Source of the DNA: Nitrospirales bacterium
GTDB lineage: Bacteria > Nitrospirota > Nitrospiria > Nitrospirales > UBA8639
DNA: 64,000 nt
Direction: 5' to 3'
Assembly (NCBI GenBank): GCA_031315865.1
Contig: JALDRJ010000002.1
Coordinates: 1 to 64,000 of the forward strand
Under the pieces are notes generated by a model. That model ran no database searches. It worked only from the letters and a program-made list of their open reading frames with translations, and was not told the DNA's origin. Shown here piece after piece: positions 42,970-52,934 of the stretch; the stretch's first letter is position 1; each line of letters opens with the position of its first letter. The position numbers were made by a program, and so were the translations under genes.

Positions 42970-43731
42970 TCACTGAAACACAAAATGACTGCGGCGGTTG
43001 TGTTTCCAGCAGTTCCAAGAATGTTGAGTGCAGAAGGGTCTTTCTTTGCCGTAACTCAGGACTTGCATTTTTTCGGCTGGAACCCCGAGATCAACGAGAT
43101 ATTCTTTCACGGCTTGTGCCCGGCGAATTCCAAGCGCCAGATTATATTCCTCGGTGCCTCGCTCATCACAATGTCCTTCGATGAGCACCTTCTTCTTCGG
43201 ATAACGCGCCAAAAGCACCTGCGCATTGGTTGCCAGCGCATTAAGATCATTTTCTTGGAGTGAATATTGGTCATAATCAAAAAAGACGTCAGAGAGTGTA
43301 AATGGAAGTTTCTTCGTGTCGTCAGGCAGAGCCAACGGAGAAATTGGCAAAATTTTCGCCATTGTTCCCGGTGACTGGGAGGCAGCCTTCCCAGACGACG
43401 CAAATACATCGCCGGTAAAAGAAGACGTATCAGGCGAGGAGATGACCTGCGGCTCTTCCACGGAAGAAACGTCAGGACGGTCTGTGGGCTTGGCATGTTG
43501 TTCGTCATCCATCGAAACCGTTGCGGGCAAAATCGTTAGGGGAATATCGACAGGGGTTTCCTCGAGTTCAACGACTACTGACTCAATCGGGGGGCCCATA
43601 TGACTCACACGAGTATGTTGATGAGAACTGCAACCCACGATTACTCCAAACAGGAGAGCTGTCGCTACCCATCTGGGCCACCTAAGACGAAAATCTGTTC
43701 GGAAATAGGCACGGCATTGTACGCTCACCAT
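42970..43731 (-). CDS. pal: peptidoglycan-associated lipoprotein (Pal/OmpA-like), extended
   Basis: 253 residues from ATG 43731, chosen because GAGGAGGG precedes it. The lipobox LLFGVIVGC is followed by a Pro/Ser/Asp-rich stretch of about 120 residues, then the OmpA/Pal domain: FFDYDQYSLQENDLNALATNAQVL, VLIEGHCDERGTEEYNLALGIRRAQAVKEYLVDLGV and LSYGKERPFC. The peptidoglycan-binding D and R are present. It is longer than enterobacterial Pal owing to the linker and has three unusual C-terminal cysteines. It tethers outer membrane to cell wall; no Tol genes are next to it. The 42850-42969 and 43732-44026 flanks hold no gene. Confidence 0.9.
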   Translation of the reverse strand: MVSVQCRAYFRTDFRLRWPRWVATALLFGVIVGCSSHQHTRVSHMGPPIESVVVELEETPVDIPLTILPATVSMDDEQHAKPTDRPDVSSVEEPQVISSPDTSSFTGDVFASSGKAASQSPGTMAKILPISPLALPDDTKKLPFTLSDVFFDYDQYSLQENDLNALATNAQVLLARYPKKKVLIEGHCDERGTEEYNLALGIRRAQAVKEYLVDLGVPAEKMQVLSYGKERPFCTQHSWNCWKHNRRSHFVFQ

Positions 43732-44026
43732 CACACCCTCCTCAGGATAACTTACAGCATTCAATAAGTCGTTGCAGTACGAGATAGGGACAATACGGAA
43801 GATTCGCTTATCATTGGTGGATGATTCAAAAGACTCAGCTAACTCTAGAGTTCATCATACTAAATTGCCCCATCGTGTCAAATAGGCAAATCCATTGATG
43901 TTTGATGAAGACTTGACGCTATTTTAAGAACGTCGGTATGATTCCCCACGTTCTTCCTTCCAGACATATTCATAAGTAACTTTAGCTACTGCCGATTATT
44001 CGTACCCAAGCCAGTCACGTATCCTT

Positions 44027-44974
44027 ATGATTGATGTGCAACATGTCACGAAACGGTATGGCTCTTTGACAGCCATTCAGGATATTACATTTTCGGTCGC
44101 CAAAGGAGAAATCGTGGCCTTTCTGGGTCCAAACGGCGCCGGAAAAACCACGACCATGCGCATTCTGACCGGCTATATGCCGCCGACCTCCGGGAGCGTT
44201 CACGTCGCGGGATATGATTGCCAGGAATCTCCGCTAGAAACGAAACAGCGCATGGGGTATTTTCCCGAACATCCCCCGTTGTACCTGGAATTGACCGTGA
44301 ATGAATACCTCACATTTGTCGGCCGCCTCAAAGGAGTGACGCTCGAACAGCTCCCCCATCGCATGGATCAGGTCATTGAACAAACAGGGCTTGGCAACGT
44401 TCGACAGCGTGTAATTGGTCATCTCTCTCGCGGATACCGGCAGCGTGTGGGCTTAGCTCAAGCGCTGATTCACGACCCGCCGGTCCTCATCCTGGATGAA
44501 CCGACCGTGGGCCTGGACCCCAACCAGATTATTGAGATTCGTGAACTCATTAAGAGCTTGGCAGGTTCTCATACGATTATTTTAAGCACCCACATCTTGC
44601 CGGAAGCGACGGCCTTGTGTGAACGCATGATCATCATTCACCAGGGGCACATCGTGGCGATCGATACCCAAGAACAGTTGGCGGCTCGACTCCGACGATC
44701 GGAACAACTCCGCATCACGGTCAAAACGCCCTTGCCCGACATGGAATCTCAACTCACAACAGTTCCGGGAGTCGTCAATGTGTCTACGAGTGATGTCGAA
44801 AACACCTATATTGTCGAAGCGGAACTGGGGCATGATATTCGTGAAGCCGTCACGAATTTTGTGATGAAACACGAACTTGGCCTGCTTGAGCTGTCCGTCA
44901 TCTCCATGTCTTTAGAAGACGTATTTATTCGGCTCACAAATGAAGAGGAACCAGTGGAGGAGACCGCCCCTTGA
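44027..44974 (+). CDS. gldA: ABC transporter ATP-binding protein (GldA-like)
   Basis: 315 residues. Walker A GPNGAGKTTTMRI, signature LSRGYRQRVGLAQALI, Walker B VLILDEPTVGLDP and H-loop ILSTH are all present, with a C-terminal domain after residue 215 (LRITVKTPLPDMESQL). The arrangement ATPase, permease, GldG-type and DUF4340 protein is the Gld-type exporter found in many non-gliding bacteria. The stop overlaps the permease start by 4 bp. The substrate is unknown. Confidence 0.93.
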   Translation: MIDVQHVTKRYGSLTAIQDITFSVAKGEIVAFLGPNGAGKTTTMRILTGYMPPTSGSVHVAGYDCQESPLETKQRMGYFPEHPPLYLELTVNEYLTFVGRLKGVTLEQLPHRMDQVIEQTGLGNVRQRVIGHLSRGYRQRVGLAQALIHDPPVLILDEPTVGLDPNQIIEIRELIKSLAGSHTIILSTHILPEATALCERMIIIHQGHIVAIDTQEQLAARLRRSEQLRITVKTPLPDMESQLTTVPGVVNVSTSDVENTYIVEAELGHDIREAVTNFVMKHELGLLELSVISMSLEDVFIRLTNEEEPVEETAP

Positions 44975-45750
44975 CCACGCTGAGACCGGCAACGACCTTA
45001 CTGCTCAAAGAGTTGCGGTGCTATTTCGTCTCGCCTATCGTGTACGTTATCGCGGCCGTGTTTTTAGGACTCGTGGGCTTGCTCAGTTATTGGGCTGTGG
45101 TCAATGCCAGCGGCCAAGCCTTACGGATGATGCAAATCTCGAACACCTATGCACAAATCAATTTAAACGATCTGGTCTTCCGCCCAGTATTTTACAGTCT
45201 GAACCTCGTACTCATGTTTGTCTTGCCACTGCTGACGATGCGGACCTTTGCGGAAGAACGAAAGCTCCGAACCTTCGAGCTTCTTCTCACCTCCCCCATC
45301 GGCATCAATGAAATCGTGTCGGCCAAATTTCTGAGCGTCTTCGTCATTTACCTGATTCTCCTGGTTTTGACCGGACTGATCCCTCTCGTGCTGTCAGCCT
45401 ACGTCAGCTTTAACTGGGACCCGATCTGGACCGGGTTTTTAGCCCTCCTCTTACAAGGGGCGTTCATGCTCGCGATCGGAGTGATGGCATCGGCCATGAC
45501 CGAAAACCAAATCATTGCCGCATTCCTCAGTTTTGGCATTATTCTCGTCATATGGCTACTCGGCTTGTTCGCCACCATTCTCGGAGACACCACCTTAGGC
45601 CATCTTTTCTCCTATGTATCCTTTACCGAACACTATGATCGCCTGGTACGGGGACTGGTGAACCTCAAGGATGTCGTGTATTACCTCACCGGTATGGGAT
45701 TTATGTGGTTTACCGCTCATCAAGTGATCGACGCACACCGATGGAAATAG
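44971..45750 (+). CDS. ABC transporter permease (GldF-like)
   Basis: 259 residues with six hydrophobic helices. KELRCYFVSPIVYVIAAVFLGLVGLLSY and LVFRPVFYSLNLVLMFVLPLLTMRTFAEERKLRTFELLLTSPIG are typical ABC-2-type permease segments. The start overlaps the ATPase stop by 4 bp, and its end overlaps the next start (ATG 45741). Forms the membrane channel of the exporter. Confidence 0.92.
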   Translation: MTTLRPATTLLLKELRCYFVSPIVYVIAAVFLGLVGLLSYWAVVNASGQALRMMQISNTYAQINLNDLVFRPVFYSLNLVLMFVLPLLTMRTFAEERKLRTFELLLTSPIGINEIVSAKFLSVFVIYLILLVLTGLIPLVLSAYVSFNWDPIWTGFLALLLQGAFMLAIGVMASAMTENQIIAAFLSFGIILVIWLLGLFATILGDTTLGHLFSYVSFTEHYDRLVRGLVNLKDVVYYLTGMGFMWFTAHQVIDAHRWK

Positions 45751-47267
45751 CTCGAACCGTCCCCATTCTAGGATTTTCAGGAATCCTTCTTGCCCTGGCA
45801 GGCCTGATCCTTCCATCCTTTGTTCCCGATGCAAACTGGGTGACGACGGTTTGTGAGAGCCTGGCCCTGGTGTGTTTCGCCGCGCTCTTCTTCTTCCACT
45901 TTCAGACGATTAAGCATTTTTCCAGACAACGGTCGACGCGGCTAGGCATGAATAGTGTCCTCATGGTGATCCTCGTGGGAGCCATCATCGTTCTTCTGAA
46001 CTTTTTAGCCGCCCGCCATGCCCCGGAATGGGATTTCTCAGAAACTCAGAACTTCACGCTTTCACGACAGACGTATCAAGTTCTGCGTACGTTAGAGGAA
46101 CCGATTTCCATTAAAGTCTTCGCCCACGAACGCAGTCCTCACTTTGCGTCGTTTCGAGATTTACTGAATACCTATCGCAAGGAAACTCCCAAATTAACGG
46201 TGGAGTTTATCGATCCAGAACGGCAGCCTGATCTCGCCAAGCAGTACGCCATCACGCAGATCGACACAGTCGTTGTCGAAGGCTCGAAACACAACGTGTA
46301 TCTCAACGAGGCCTCAGAGAATGAGGTGACGAATGGGCTTCTCCGGGCCACGCAATCGGCGAAAAAACGTTTGGTCTTTCTCACCGGACACGGCGAGAAA
46401 GGGTTACAAGATCAACAATCCTCCGGTCTTTCCCGTGCCCAAGACGCCCTGACGAAACAAGGGTACGAGGTCAAAGCTTTTCCAAAGATGACGGCTGACG
46501 TGTCGCGAGGGACGGATGTTGTCGTCATCGTCTCTCCTCAAGAATCCTTGACTGATGATGAAGAACGCCTCCTTCAGGAATATCTACAGCAAGGCGGTCA
46601 TCTTCTTTTGCTCGTGGATCCTCGTCAGGACTCTGTCGACCGATTACTCCGGAAATGGGGGGTGACATTGGGAAAAGGCATCGTGGTGGACGAGGAACAC
46701 CGGCTGGGCCGGGGCAGCCCTACCGCCTTGCAGATTCGAACATTTACGGGACATGACATCACGGATGAATTTACCGTTCCGATCCTCTTGCCCGTCTCGC
46801 GTCATATTGACTTTGACCCTGAACAAGCCGGACAGGACTGGGACTTTGTGTCCCTGGCCCAAACATCGGGCAAGAGTTGGGCCGAAATGAACCCGACCGA
46901 TACGCCACCGCAACTCGATCCTCAAAATGACATCGAAGGGCCTCTGACGATCGCCGCAGCTTTGACGGCTCAATCTTCAACTCTACCCGAAGATCAAGCA
47001 GCCAGGATTGTGATTGTCGGAAATTCCGCATTTGCCACGAATGGATATCTCACGTATCCTGGCAATACCGATTTTTTCTTGAAAACAGTGGCATGGCTGG
47101 CGGGTGAAAGTCACTTGGTTTCTATCGCCCCCAAGGAACCGGCCTTTCATCCGTTTGTCCCCAACCCTTCACAAGAGCAAGTGTTACTTTTTTTTCAAGT
47201 CTTGTTCCTCCCCCTGTTCACGTTGTTCTTGGGATTTTCTGTCTGGAAGAAACGCCAAAATCTCTAA
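45741..47267 (+). CDS. GldG-type ABC transporter accessory protein
   Basis: 508 residues from ATG 45741, inside the permease end. Three N-terminal helices (about 8-25, 37-55, 68-88), then a large extracytoplasmic domain with LEEPISIKVFAHERSPHFASFRDLLNTYRKETPKLTVEFIDPERQPDLAKQY (GldG-type, thioredoxin-like) and KRLVFLTGHGEKGLQDQ..., and a helix near the C-terminus (LFFQVLFLPLFTLFLGF). It is an accessory of the GldA/F exporter. A single helix at the end anchors it in the inner membrane. Confidence 0.88.
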   Translation: MEIARTVPILGFSGILLALAGLILPSFVPDANWVTTVCESLALVCFAALFFFHFQTIKHFSRQRSTRLGMNSVLMVILVGAIIVLLNFLAARHAPEWDFSETQNFTLSRQTYQVLRTLEEPISIKVFAHERSPHFASFRDLLNTYRKETPKLTVEFIDPERQPDLAKQYAITQIDTVVVEGSKHNVYLNEASENEVTNGLLRATQSAKKRLVFLTGHGEKGLQDQQSSGLSRAQDALTKQGYEVKAFPKMTADVSRGTDVVVIVSPQESLTDDEERLLQEYLQQGGHLLLLVDPRQDSVDRLLRKWGVTLGKGIVVDEEHRLGRGSPTALQIRTFTGHDITDEFTVPILLPVSRHIDFDPEQAGQDWDFVSLAQTSGKSWAEMNPTDTPPQLDPQNDIEGPLTIAAALTAQSSTLPEDQAARIVIVGNSAFATNGYLTYPGNTDFFLKTVAWLAGESHLVSIAPKEPAFHPFVPNPSQEQVLLFFQVLFLPLFTLFLGFSVWKKRQNL

Positions 47268-47272
47268 CGCAG

Positions 47273-48637
47273 ATGTCACACTCTTATCGCCTCACGATCA
47301 TTCTCGCGATTGTCTTAGCCGGCATTGGCGCGTACATCTATTATGTTGATGTCCCAGCATCAGAACAAGCGATCGAAGTCAAAGAAGCCGCACGAGAACT
47401 GCTCCCGCTTGATGACCGACGCATTACGCACTTCACGATGAAAACCGCTCAAGATTCCCTGGTCTTTTCCCGGGATGAGCAGGGCCGCTGGCTGATCACC
47501 GAACCGCTCGTTGCCCCGGCAGACGGACGGGAAGTCAGGAAGATTTTGCGCGCATTGACACTCGGCACGATCGAACGGGTCATTCAAGAACAAGCCGCCG
47601 ATCTCGAACAATACGGCTTAGACCCTCCACACATGACCGTGACCCTCACCGACGGCCAGCAGACTATGACGCTCGACCTTGGTAATCCCGGACCGTTTTC
47701 GTCTTCACTCTACGTCCGGAAAGTGTCAGACAATAGCGTCGTCCTCACGACGCTCAATGTTCTAAGCTTCGCCAAAAAAAATCTCTACACATTTCGACTG
47801 AAAGACGTCCTCTTTTTCAATCACGCAAGCGTCGAACATTTGGAAATCCATTCACCAGACCAAGACATGGTTCTCCACCGCGTGCCCGGCGTTCACGGCA
47901 TGAGCCCGAATTGGAGATTTGAACGACCCATAGTCGGGCCAGCGGACAAAACGACGGTTGGAGTTTTATTAATGGCGCTTGAAGATCTCAACGCGCAAGC
48001 CTTTATCGACAGTCCCGAAGACAAGCAGGAACTCCTGGCGACCCTGGGAGCCCCCAAGGCAACGGCCATCATAAAAACCGCCAATCGAACGCATCCCGTT
48101 TCCTTCTATCAGCAGGACGATACAACCTACGCGAAAACGAGCGATGACAAGCCGTTGTACCGCATTCCCGCAAAGATCGTCACAGACCTGACACAGGGAC
48201 TGTTCAGTATGCGGGACAAACGGCTCTTAGGAATAGCCCCTGAGGATGTCGCAATCGTTCGCATTCAGACTTCCACAGAATCATATGGCTTGATTCATCA
48301 AAACGACGTATGGCTGTGGGAAGAAGACCCGGCAACACCCATAGATCAAAAGGCCGTCAATCTCTTGGTCAGCCGCCTCGCCGGTCTTCCGGCTGAGCAT
48401 CGCGTCTCCGAACAGGAGTCGCAACTCACCCGCTATGGTCTCGATCACCCTAAGTTTCTGGTTGTCGCCACGGATACACGTGGGAAAGAACGCGGGCGCT
48501 TGCTGCTCGGAGAGGCTAAAAGAGGGCTCGTGTACGCAACCGGAGCAGGACTTCCAGGCATTTCTCAAGCACGTTCGACCATTTTGACTCAGATTCCATC
48601 CATCAAGGAGCTCGTCGAACAGCCAGCCTCCCACTAA
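47273..48637 (+). CDS. DUF4340 domain protein of the Gld-type exporter cluster
   Basis: 454 residues. One N-terminal membrane helix (LTIILAIVLAGIGAYIYYVD), then a periplasmic region with repeats of the DUF4340 pattern: LPLDDRRITHFTMKTAQDSLVFSRDEQGRWLITEPLVAPADGREVRKILRAL and SVEHLEIHSPDQDMVLHR...WRFERPIVGPADKTTVGVLLMAL. It starts 5 bp after the GldG-type gene. The domain's role is unknown; it always travels with such exporters. Confidence 0.88.
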   Translation: MSHSYRLTIILAIVLAGIGAYIYYVDVPASEQAIEVKEAARELLPLDDRRITHFTMKTAQDSLVFSRDEQGRWLITEPLVAPADGREVRKILRALTLGTIERVIQEQAADLEQYGLDPPHMTVTLTDGQQTMTLDLGNPGPFSSSLYVRKVSDNSVVLTTLNVLSFAKKNLYTFRLKDVLFFNHASVEHLEIHSPDQDMVLHRVPGVHGMSPNWRFERPIVGPADKTTVGVLLMALEDLNAQAFIDSPEDKQELLATLGAPKATAIIKTANRTHPVSFYQQDDTTYAKTSDDKPLYRIPAKIVTDLTQGLFSMRDKRLLGIAPEDVAIVRIQTSTESYGLIHQNDVWLWEEDPATPIDQKAVNLLVSRLAGLPAEHRVSEQESQLTRYGLDHPKFLVVATDTRGKERGRLLLGEAKRGLVYATGAGLPGISQARSTILTQIPSIKELVEQPASH

Positions 48638-48752
48638 TATATGTACAGCACGTCCACATAAAAAAAGGGAAACAGGAGACACGATTTATAAGCAGCACAC
48701 AAACTGCTACTATCCAGTCAGAAAGTGCTCTCGGCTTTTCTCGTCATCCGTC

Positions 48753-49595
48753 GTGACTACCATTTCTCAATTTTGGAAAAGTCTGAAGCAAATCGGACTC
48801 AAGTTTTTTACTGACAATGGTCCGTTCTTGGCTTCAGGACTCTCGTTTGACCTGATTCTGTACTGCCTTCCCCTTCCAGTCCTCTTTGTCTCCGGCTTAG
48901 GGTACACCCTGATCGGATCAGAGCGTGCCTTAGCCTGGGTCCAGGATATAATCGTCCGTTTGCTTCCCGAGTTTCAGGAACCTTTTCTGTCAATGCTCTC
49001 GTCATTAATCGACAATCGCGGAATCTTGGGATTCACGGGATTTTTTCTGTTTTTTCTGTTTAGCAGTGCCGTCTTTTCCTCGGCTCGCCATGCCTTAAGC
49101 AATGTTTTTCACGTTGAAAAAAGACGTGGTTTTTTCAAGGGGAAAGGGAACGACTTTCTCCTCATGCTCGTGCTGTCATTGCTGATCATCGTCCTCGTCC
49201 TGCTGAACTCTGTCCTCAGTCTCATTCAATCGTACGGTGAACGGATTCCCGCATTCCAAGACCTCTTCAGTCCCATTTGGTTCGTTGTCGGAAAAGCCTT
49301 TGGGTTTACGGGTCTTGGAGCGCTCTTTTACCTGTTTTATGGGTTTTCGACTCCAACGCGCTTGAGCCAACCTGCCTTGCTCATCGGCTCGCTCACAGCC
49401 GCCGGCCTCTTCGAAGCATCGAAATCGATCTTCTCCTGGTATGTCCACCTGGCGCAAATCCTGACTGCATTCTACGGCGTCCTGAGTGGATTTATCTTCT
49501 TCTTCCTGTGGGTCTACTCCGCCTCTGTCGTGTTCATCCTGGGAGCTGAAGTCTGCTGGGAATACGAACGGCATAGAAACACCAAACAGCCGTAG
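48753..49595 (+). CDS. YihY/BrkB family inner-membrane protein
   Basis: 280 residues with six membrane helices. LKFFTDNGPFLASGLSFDLILYCLPLPVLFVSGLG at the start and LSGFIFFFLWVYSASVVFILGAEVCWEYERH at the end match the family. It was once annotated as ribonuclease BN in error; its function is unknown. A GTG at 48753 is the start. It lies 115 bp after the Gld cluster and may be independent of it. Confidence 0.9.
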   Translation: MTTISQFWKSLKQIGLKFFTDNGPFLASGLSFDLILYCLPLPVLFVSGLGYTLIGSERALAWVQDIIVRLLPEFQEPFLSMLSSLIDNRGILGFTGFFLFFLFSSAVFSSARHALSNVFHVEKRRGFFKGKGNDFLLMLVLSLLIIVLVLLNSVLSLIQSYGERIPAFQDLFSPIWFVVGKAFGFTGLGALFYLFYGFSTPTRLSQPALLIGSLTAAGLFEASKSIFSWYVHLAQILTAFYGVLSGFIFFFLWVYSASVVFILGAEVCWEYERHRNTKQP

Positions 49596-50778
49596 AAACA
49601 GCATGCCAAAGGGGACATTCCAGCTTCTTTGTCAGGAGATAGAACTCATCTTCGTTGAAAAGGTTGACGTAGCCTCATGGCCTGCTTGTGGGTGACGCCG
49701 AATTTGCTACGGGGGTTACGGTGTTTGAGTCATTCGAGAGACGCAAAAAGAGTTCTTTGATGAGGGGAACTTGGCCGTGAGCGTGCCACGGAGGTTGGGA
49801 AAGGAGAGGATGAAAGACATGTCGGAAGGCCGATGTGGGATAACCCATTATGTTATTCATTTATCAGTGTCCCCTATTCTAATGGCTATATTTTATTCGC
49901 CGAATGCCACCACCGTATAATGGGCTATTCCCTGGCACAATTTGCGTTGAATCAGATTCCCGCGAAGAAACTTATGAACAACGCGAGTCATTCACTGTTG
50001 TACAGCGGCTCTTCACACAATGCTTGTTCAAACGACTGGCAGAAGCAAAGCAGATGCGAGAGGATCCTTGCCTCTCATTGCATGGGGCCTGAGGCGCTTC
50101 GCTGGCGAGTGAGGGATGGTGTGCGGAGAAGTCGAGCAAACCTTTCTCAACAATGGGCCCTAGGCACCACAGTGTGTGAGATTTCGTCAATGAGATCTTG
50201 ACTTTGTTCGTGCAGCCGGTAGGATGGCACGTAGGCTTCGTTAATATTGTCTTATTCGTTTCTCTTTCCTCGTTCCGTTCATTCCGTCTATATCCATAGT
50301 TTATTATTTCAATTCATGTGTCGGGGAGAGGTGTGGGCTGTTCGTGTCTGACCGCCACGCGGATACGTGAATGATGAGCCGGTGTTTGATTGGATTGACG
50401 TCGGACTCGTGGCCGGGTGTCTGCCTATCGGAACAGTAACGACGGCCCATCATGCACCGATCGTCGCGTCTTGAGTCGATCTAGACACCGCTCTTCGAAA
50501 TACGCGAAGGACGGTGAAGAGGGCCAGGCGTGCGAAGCCATGCTGCGGTGAATATGTATTATTAAAGAAAGAAGCCGGTCTGATGGATATTTATATTATG
50601 GAGAGAGCGACGTGACCCCTTTCCCAACTGTCGGGGAAGAACACACTAACAAAAGACTTGACCCCTCTACGACCCCGCTACCAGAGCAGGACCAACCGGG
50701 GCCGAAGAAGTTGGACAGTCGAGAGTAGAAGATGGTCCTTAAGGTGCTATGCAACTTTTTACCCTTTTGTTGGGTTAG
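49596..50778. other. decayed non-coding stretch with transposon scars
   Basis: No supported gene in nearly 1.2 kb. At 49610-49876 the sequence is flanked by inverted AAAGGGGACATTCC and AGTGTCCCCTATT, a pattern like the ends of small transposase-derived elements, and holds no open frame. At 50610-50700 short tracts such as AAAGACTTGACCCC resemble other element ends. Direct proof is lacking. Confidence 0.45.
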
Positions 50779-51060
50779 ACCCGGGATGGCATTGACGATA
50801 CCCAGGATGCGTGTCCCAACTCGAATCTTGACGGAACCGTCGTCATTGATGGCTGTAATACCGGGGCTGTGAATGATCTCTTGTCGAATGGCTGTACACT
50901 CTCAGATGAAATAGCCCAGTGTGCGGCCAGCGTGACGACCCATGGTGACTTTGTGAGCTGTGTGTGTGCACTGACCAATCAATGGAGGAATCTCGATATT
51001 ATTACCGGGAAGGAGAAAGGGAAGATTGAAAGCTGTGCGGCGCGGGCGAATATTCCGTAG
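50779..51060 (+). pseudogene. C-terminal remnant of a secreted cysteine-containing protein
   Basis: The frame opens after a TAG at 50776 and has no start codon near it. It reads GIDDTQDACPNSNLDGTVVIDGC, then TISD-like LSDEIAQCAASVTTHGDFVSCVCAL and ends IESCAARANIP. The acidic D-D-T-x-D-x-C opening resembles calcium-binding thrombospondin type 3 repeats, and the rest looks like a conserved cysteine-rich C-terminal domain. The N-terminal part is missing, so it is a gene fragment. Confidence 0.6.
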
Positions 51061-51100
51061 AATACAGATACCCAGTGTAATCATATGATGCAAAGGACAA

Positions 51101-51610
51101 TTACTCGACTGGAGAAAAATACAATCTTGAGAGGTTTCGTGTGAGATATGCCAAGATGGTATAGAACAAAAAATACGTGATCAGAGGGCATCCAAGAAGT
51201 AGAACTGTGTCTTGTATCACCCAAAGAGGAACGAACCTATCAGGCAAGAGGTTAAATTGTACCAGTAAAAATGGAAGACCCAATAACAGGCATGCCCAAA
51301 GAACTTTTGGATATCTGTCCTTCCAGGACTGGGGAAAGTAGTTTTGTGGGAAGACAAGCCAAGCGACACAAGCTCCAATCAGTCCTCCTCCGTCAATAAC
51401 AATTGTCACAGTTATGAAGTCATCCATTCTCTCCATAAAATCCCAAGGATTGGGCAAACTCGATACATAACGAAAATAATAGTACATGTAAAAGATGCAT
51501 TCTAACGCAATTAAGGTGTGAACAGCGCTTTGAACGATCAAGAAGTTTCGAGTTGTTCGGACTCTTGAATTCATGCGATCAAGCCTAGTGCTTTGAAAAT
51601 GGGACCCCAA
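51101..51610 (-). CDS. hypothetical four-helix membrane protein
   Basis: 169 residues with hydrophobic segments at about 23-47, 63-86, 99-122 and 130-155 (LIVQSAVHTLIALECIFYMYYYF, TIVIDGGGLIGACVAWLVF and others). The N-terminus is basic; no domain is recognisable and no metal-binding motif is present. It is A+T-rich. It is followed by another unknown membrane protein on the same strand upstream (51667-52716) with 56 bp between. Confidence 0.6.
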   Translation of the reverse strand: MGSHFQSTRLDRMNSRVRTTRNFLIVQSAVHTLIALECIFYMYYYFRYVSSLPNPWDFMERMDDFITVTIVIDGGGLIGACVAWLVFPQNYFPQSWKDRYPKVLWACLLLGLPFLLVQFNLLPDRFVPLWVIQDTVLLLGCPLITYFLFYTILAYLTRNLSRLYFSPVE

Positions 51611-51666
51611 TGCAATGCTATATTAAAGAACGTATCTAGGACCGCCTAATTACTTAATCTCTACCA

Positions 51667-52716
51667 TTAAGAGGGAATGGGAAGAGCAGCAACAAGCCAA
51701 GGGAAAACCCCAAAATACACCAAAGGCCAAATGAATAGCATGACCATAGCCGCATAGAGCAGCACCATTCTATAAGCTGAGGTATCTTCCGGTATGGCAT
51801 CTGGCGCTCTTGGTGAAGAGCGTGACGTCACATGTCCCGAAAGATTCCCAATGATCGCTCCTAACGTTCCACCCCAAATAATCCCATTGAAGACAAAAGC
51901 AAAGATCCATAGATGAATAATCGCAATAGCCATTATTCCGTAACCATCGTAGGGTGAAACATCTGGCTGATCAGAACCTCCAGCAAAGCCGACATCCATC
52001 ATCACAGAAAGGAGATACAGGGACCCGATAAACATCCCATCCTTCCGACGAATATTTCCTTGATATCCAAAAATGACAAATCCAATGAGTATGAAAGATA
52101 AAAAACTTGAGAGAGATTCCTCGATCGAGGCTGGAAGGTGCTCTAACCCGTGAGGCATAGCTAACAAATGCTGCACCCAACCATAGCTAGCGACGTAAGC
52201 CCCAAGCAAGAACCCCCATTTCGTGTAATGATAAAGAGGGACATATAAGGAAGCCAAAGTGAATTTCGACTTCGCGAATTCCTGAAGAGGAGCCCATGGT
52301 GGTTGTTGGTGTCCCTCTGGATCCTGAATCTCCTCAAGGAAGTTTGGCAAAGAACGGGCAAGCATATCTTTTGTCACGGTCTCTTCGAGAATGGCGTTCC
52401 GCAACGCGGCATGGGAATGAAAGATTTGGATGTGACCGTCAGGCAATCTCACTTTGACCTTCTGATCAAAGAATCCTGGAAATTTCTTGCCCTTCGTTGG
52501 TGAATAAGCTAATTCCCCCCGCTCAGCTAAAATTCTTTGAACAGCCTCCATGACTTCAGGATGATAGGCCGTCGGTTGCTCTCTGGCTTCCGCCAGCATG
52601 GCTTTCAAGTTATCTGTAGATTTCAGTGACACCCATTCCAAATTCTTCTGGACAGATTTTTCTTCCAACGTTTTGGGATCTAAGGCAAGAGGTTTTAGGT
52701 CAGTCATTTGTGGCAT
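51667..52716 (-). CDS. hypothetical membrane protein with soluble N-terminal region
   Basis: 349 residues. Residues 1-135 are soluble, with PAEREQPTAYHPEVMEAVQRILAERGEL-like helices and a FFDQKVKVRLPDGHIQIFHSHAALRNAILEE segment that resembles a small beta-sheet binding domain (GYF/DUF4339-like at most). Residues 165-345 hold five or six membrane helices. No catalytic motif is visible. The context (IS200 upstream, unknown gene downstream) gives no functional clue. Confidence 0.6.
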   Translation of the reverse strand: MPQMTDLKPLALDPKTLEEKSVQKNLEWVSLKSTDNLKAMLAEAREQPTAYHPEVMEAVQRILAERGELAYSPTKGKKFPGFFDQKVKVRLPDGHIQIFHSHAALRNAILEETVTKDMLARSLPNFLEEIQDPEGHQQPPWAPLQEFAKSKFTLASLYVPLYHYTKWGFLLGAYVASYGWVQHLLAMPHGLEHLPASIEESLSSFLSFILIGFVIFGYQGNIRRKDGMFIGSLYLLSVMMDVGFAGGSDQPDVSPYDGYGIMAIAIIHLWIFAFVFNGIIWGGTLGAIIGNLSGHVTSRSSPRAPDAIPEDTSAYRMVLLYAAMVMLFIWPLVYFGVFPWLVAALPIPS

Positions 52717-52934
52717 GAGTCATAGTAAAGAGGTGCTTATGAAGTGCTTTAAAATTGTTGCGAAATCTTGCCGGAAGCGAACCGGCTTGTATTACTTATT
52801 TTCGGCCTTTACAAGGAACTCTTGACACAACGTTAGCAGCTCCTGGTTTTGTCGTTACTAAAAGGGGACATTCTAGGTTTCAAGATCTGAGAGCTGAAAG
52901 CCTCTTTTCTAAGGTAGCGAAATCTGACAGGAAG

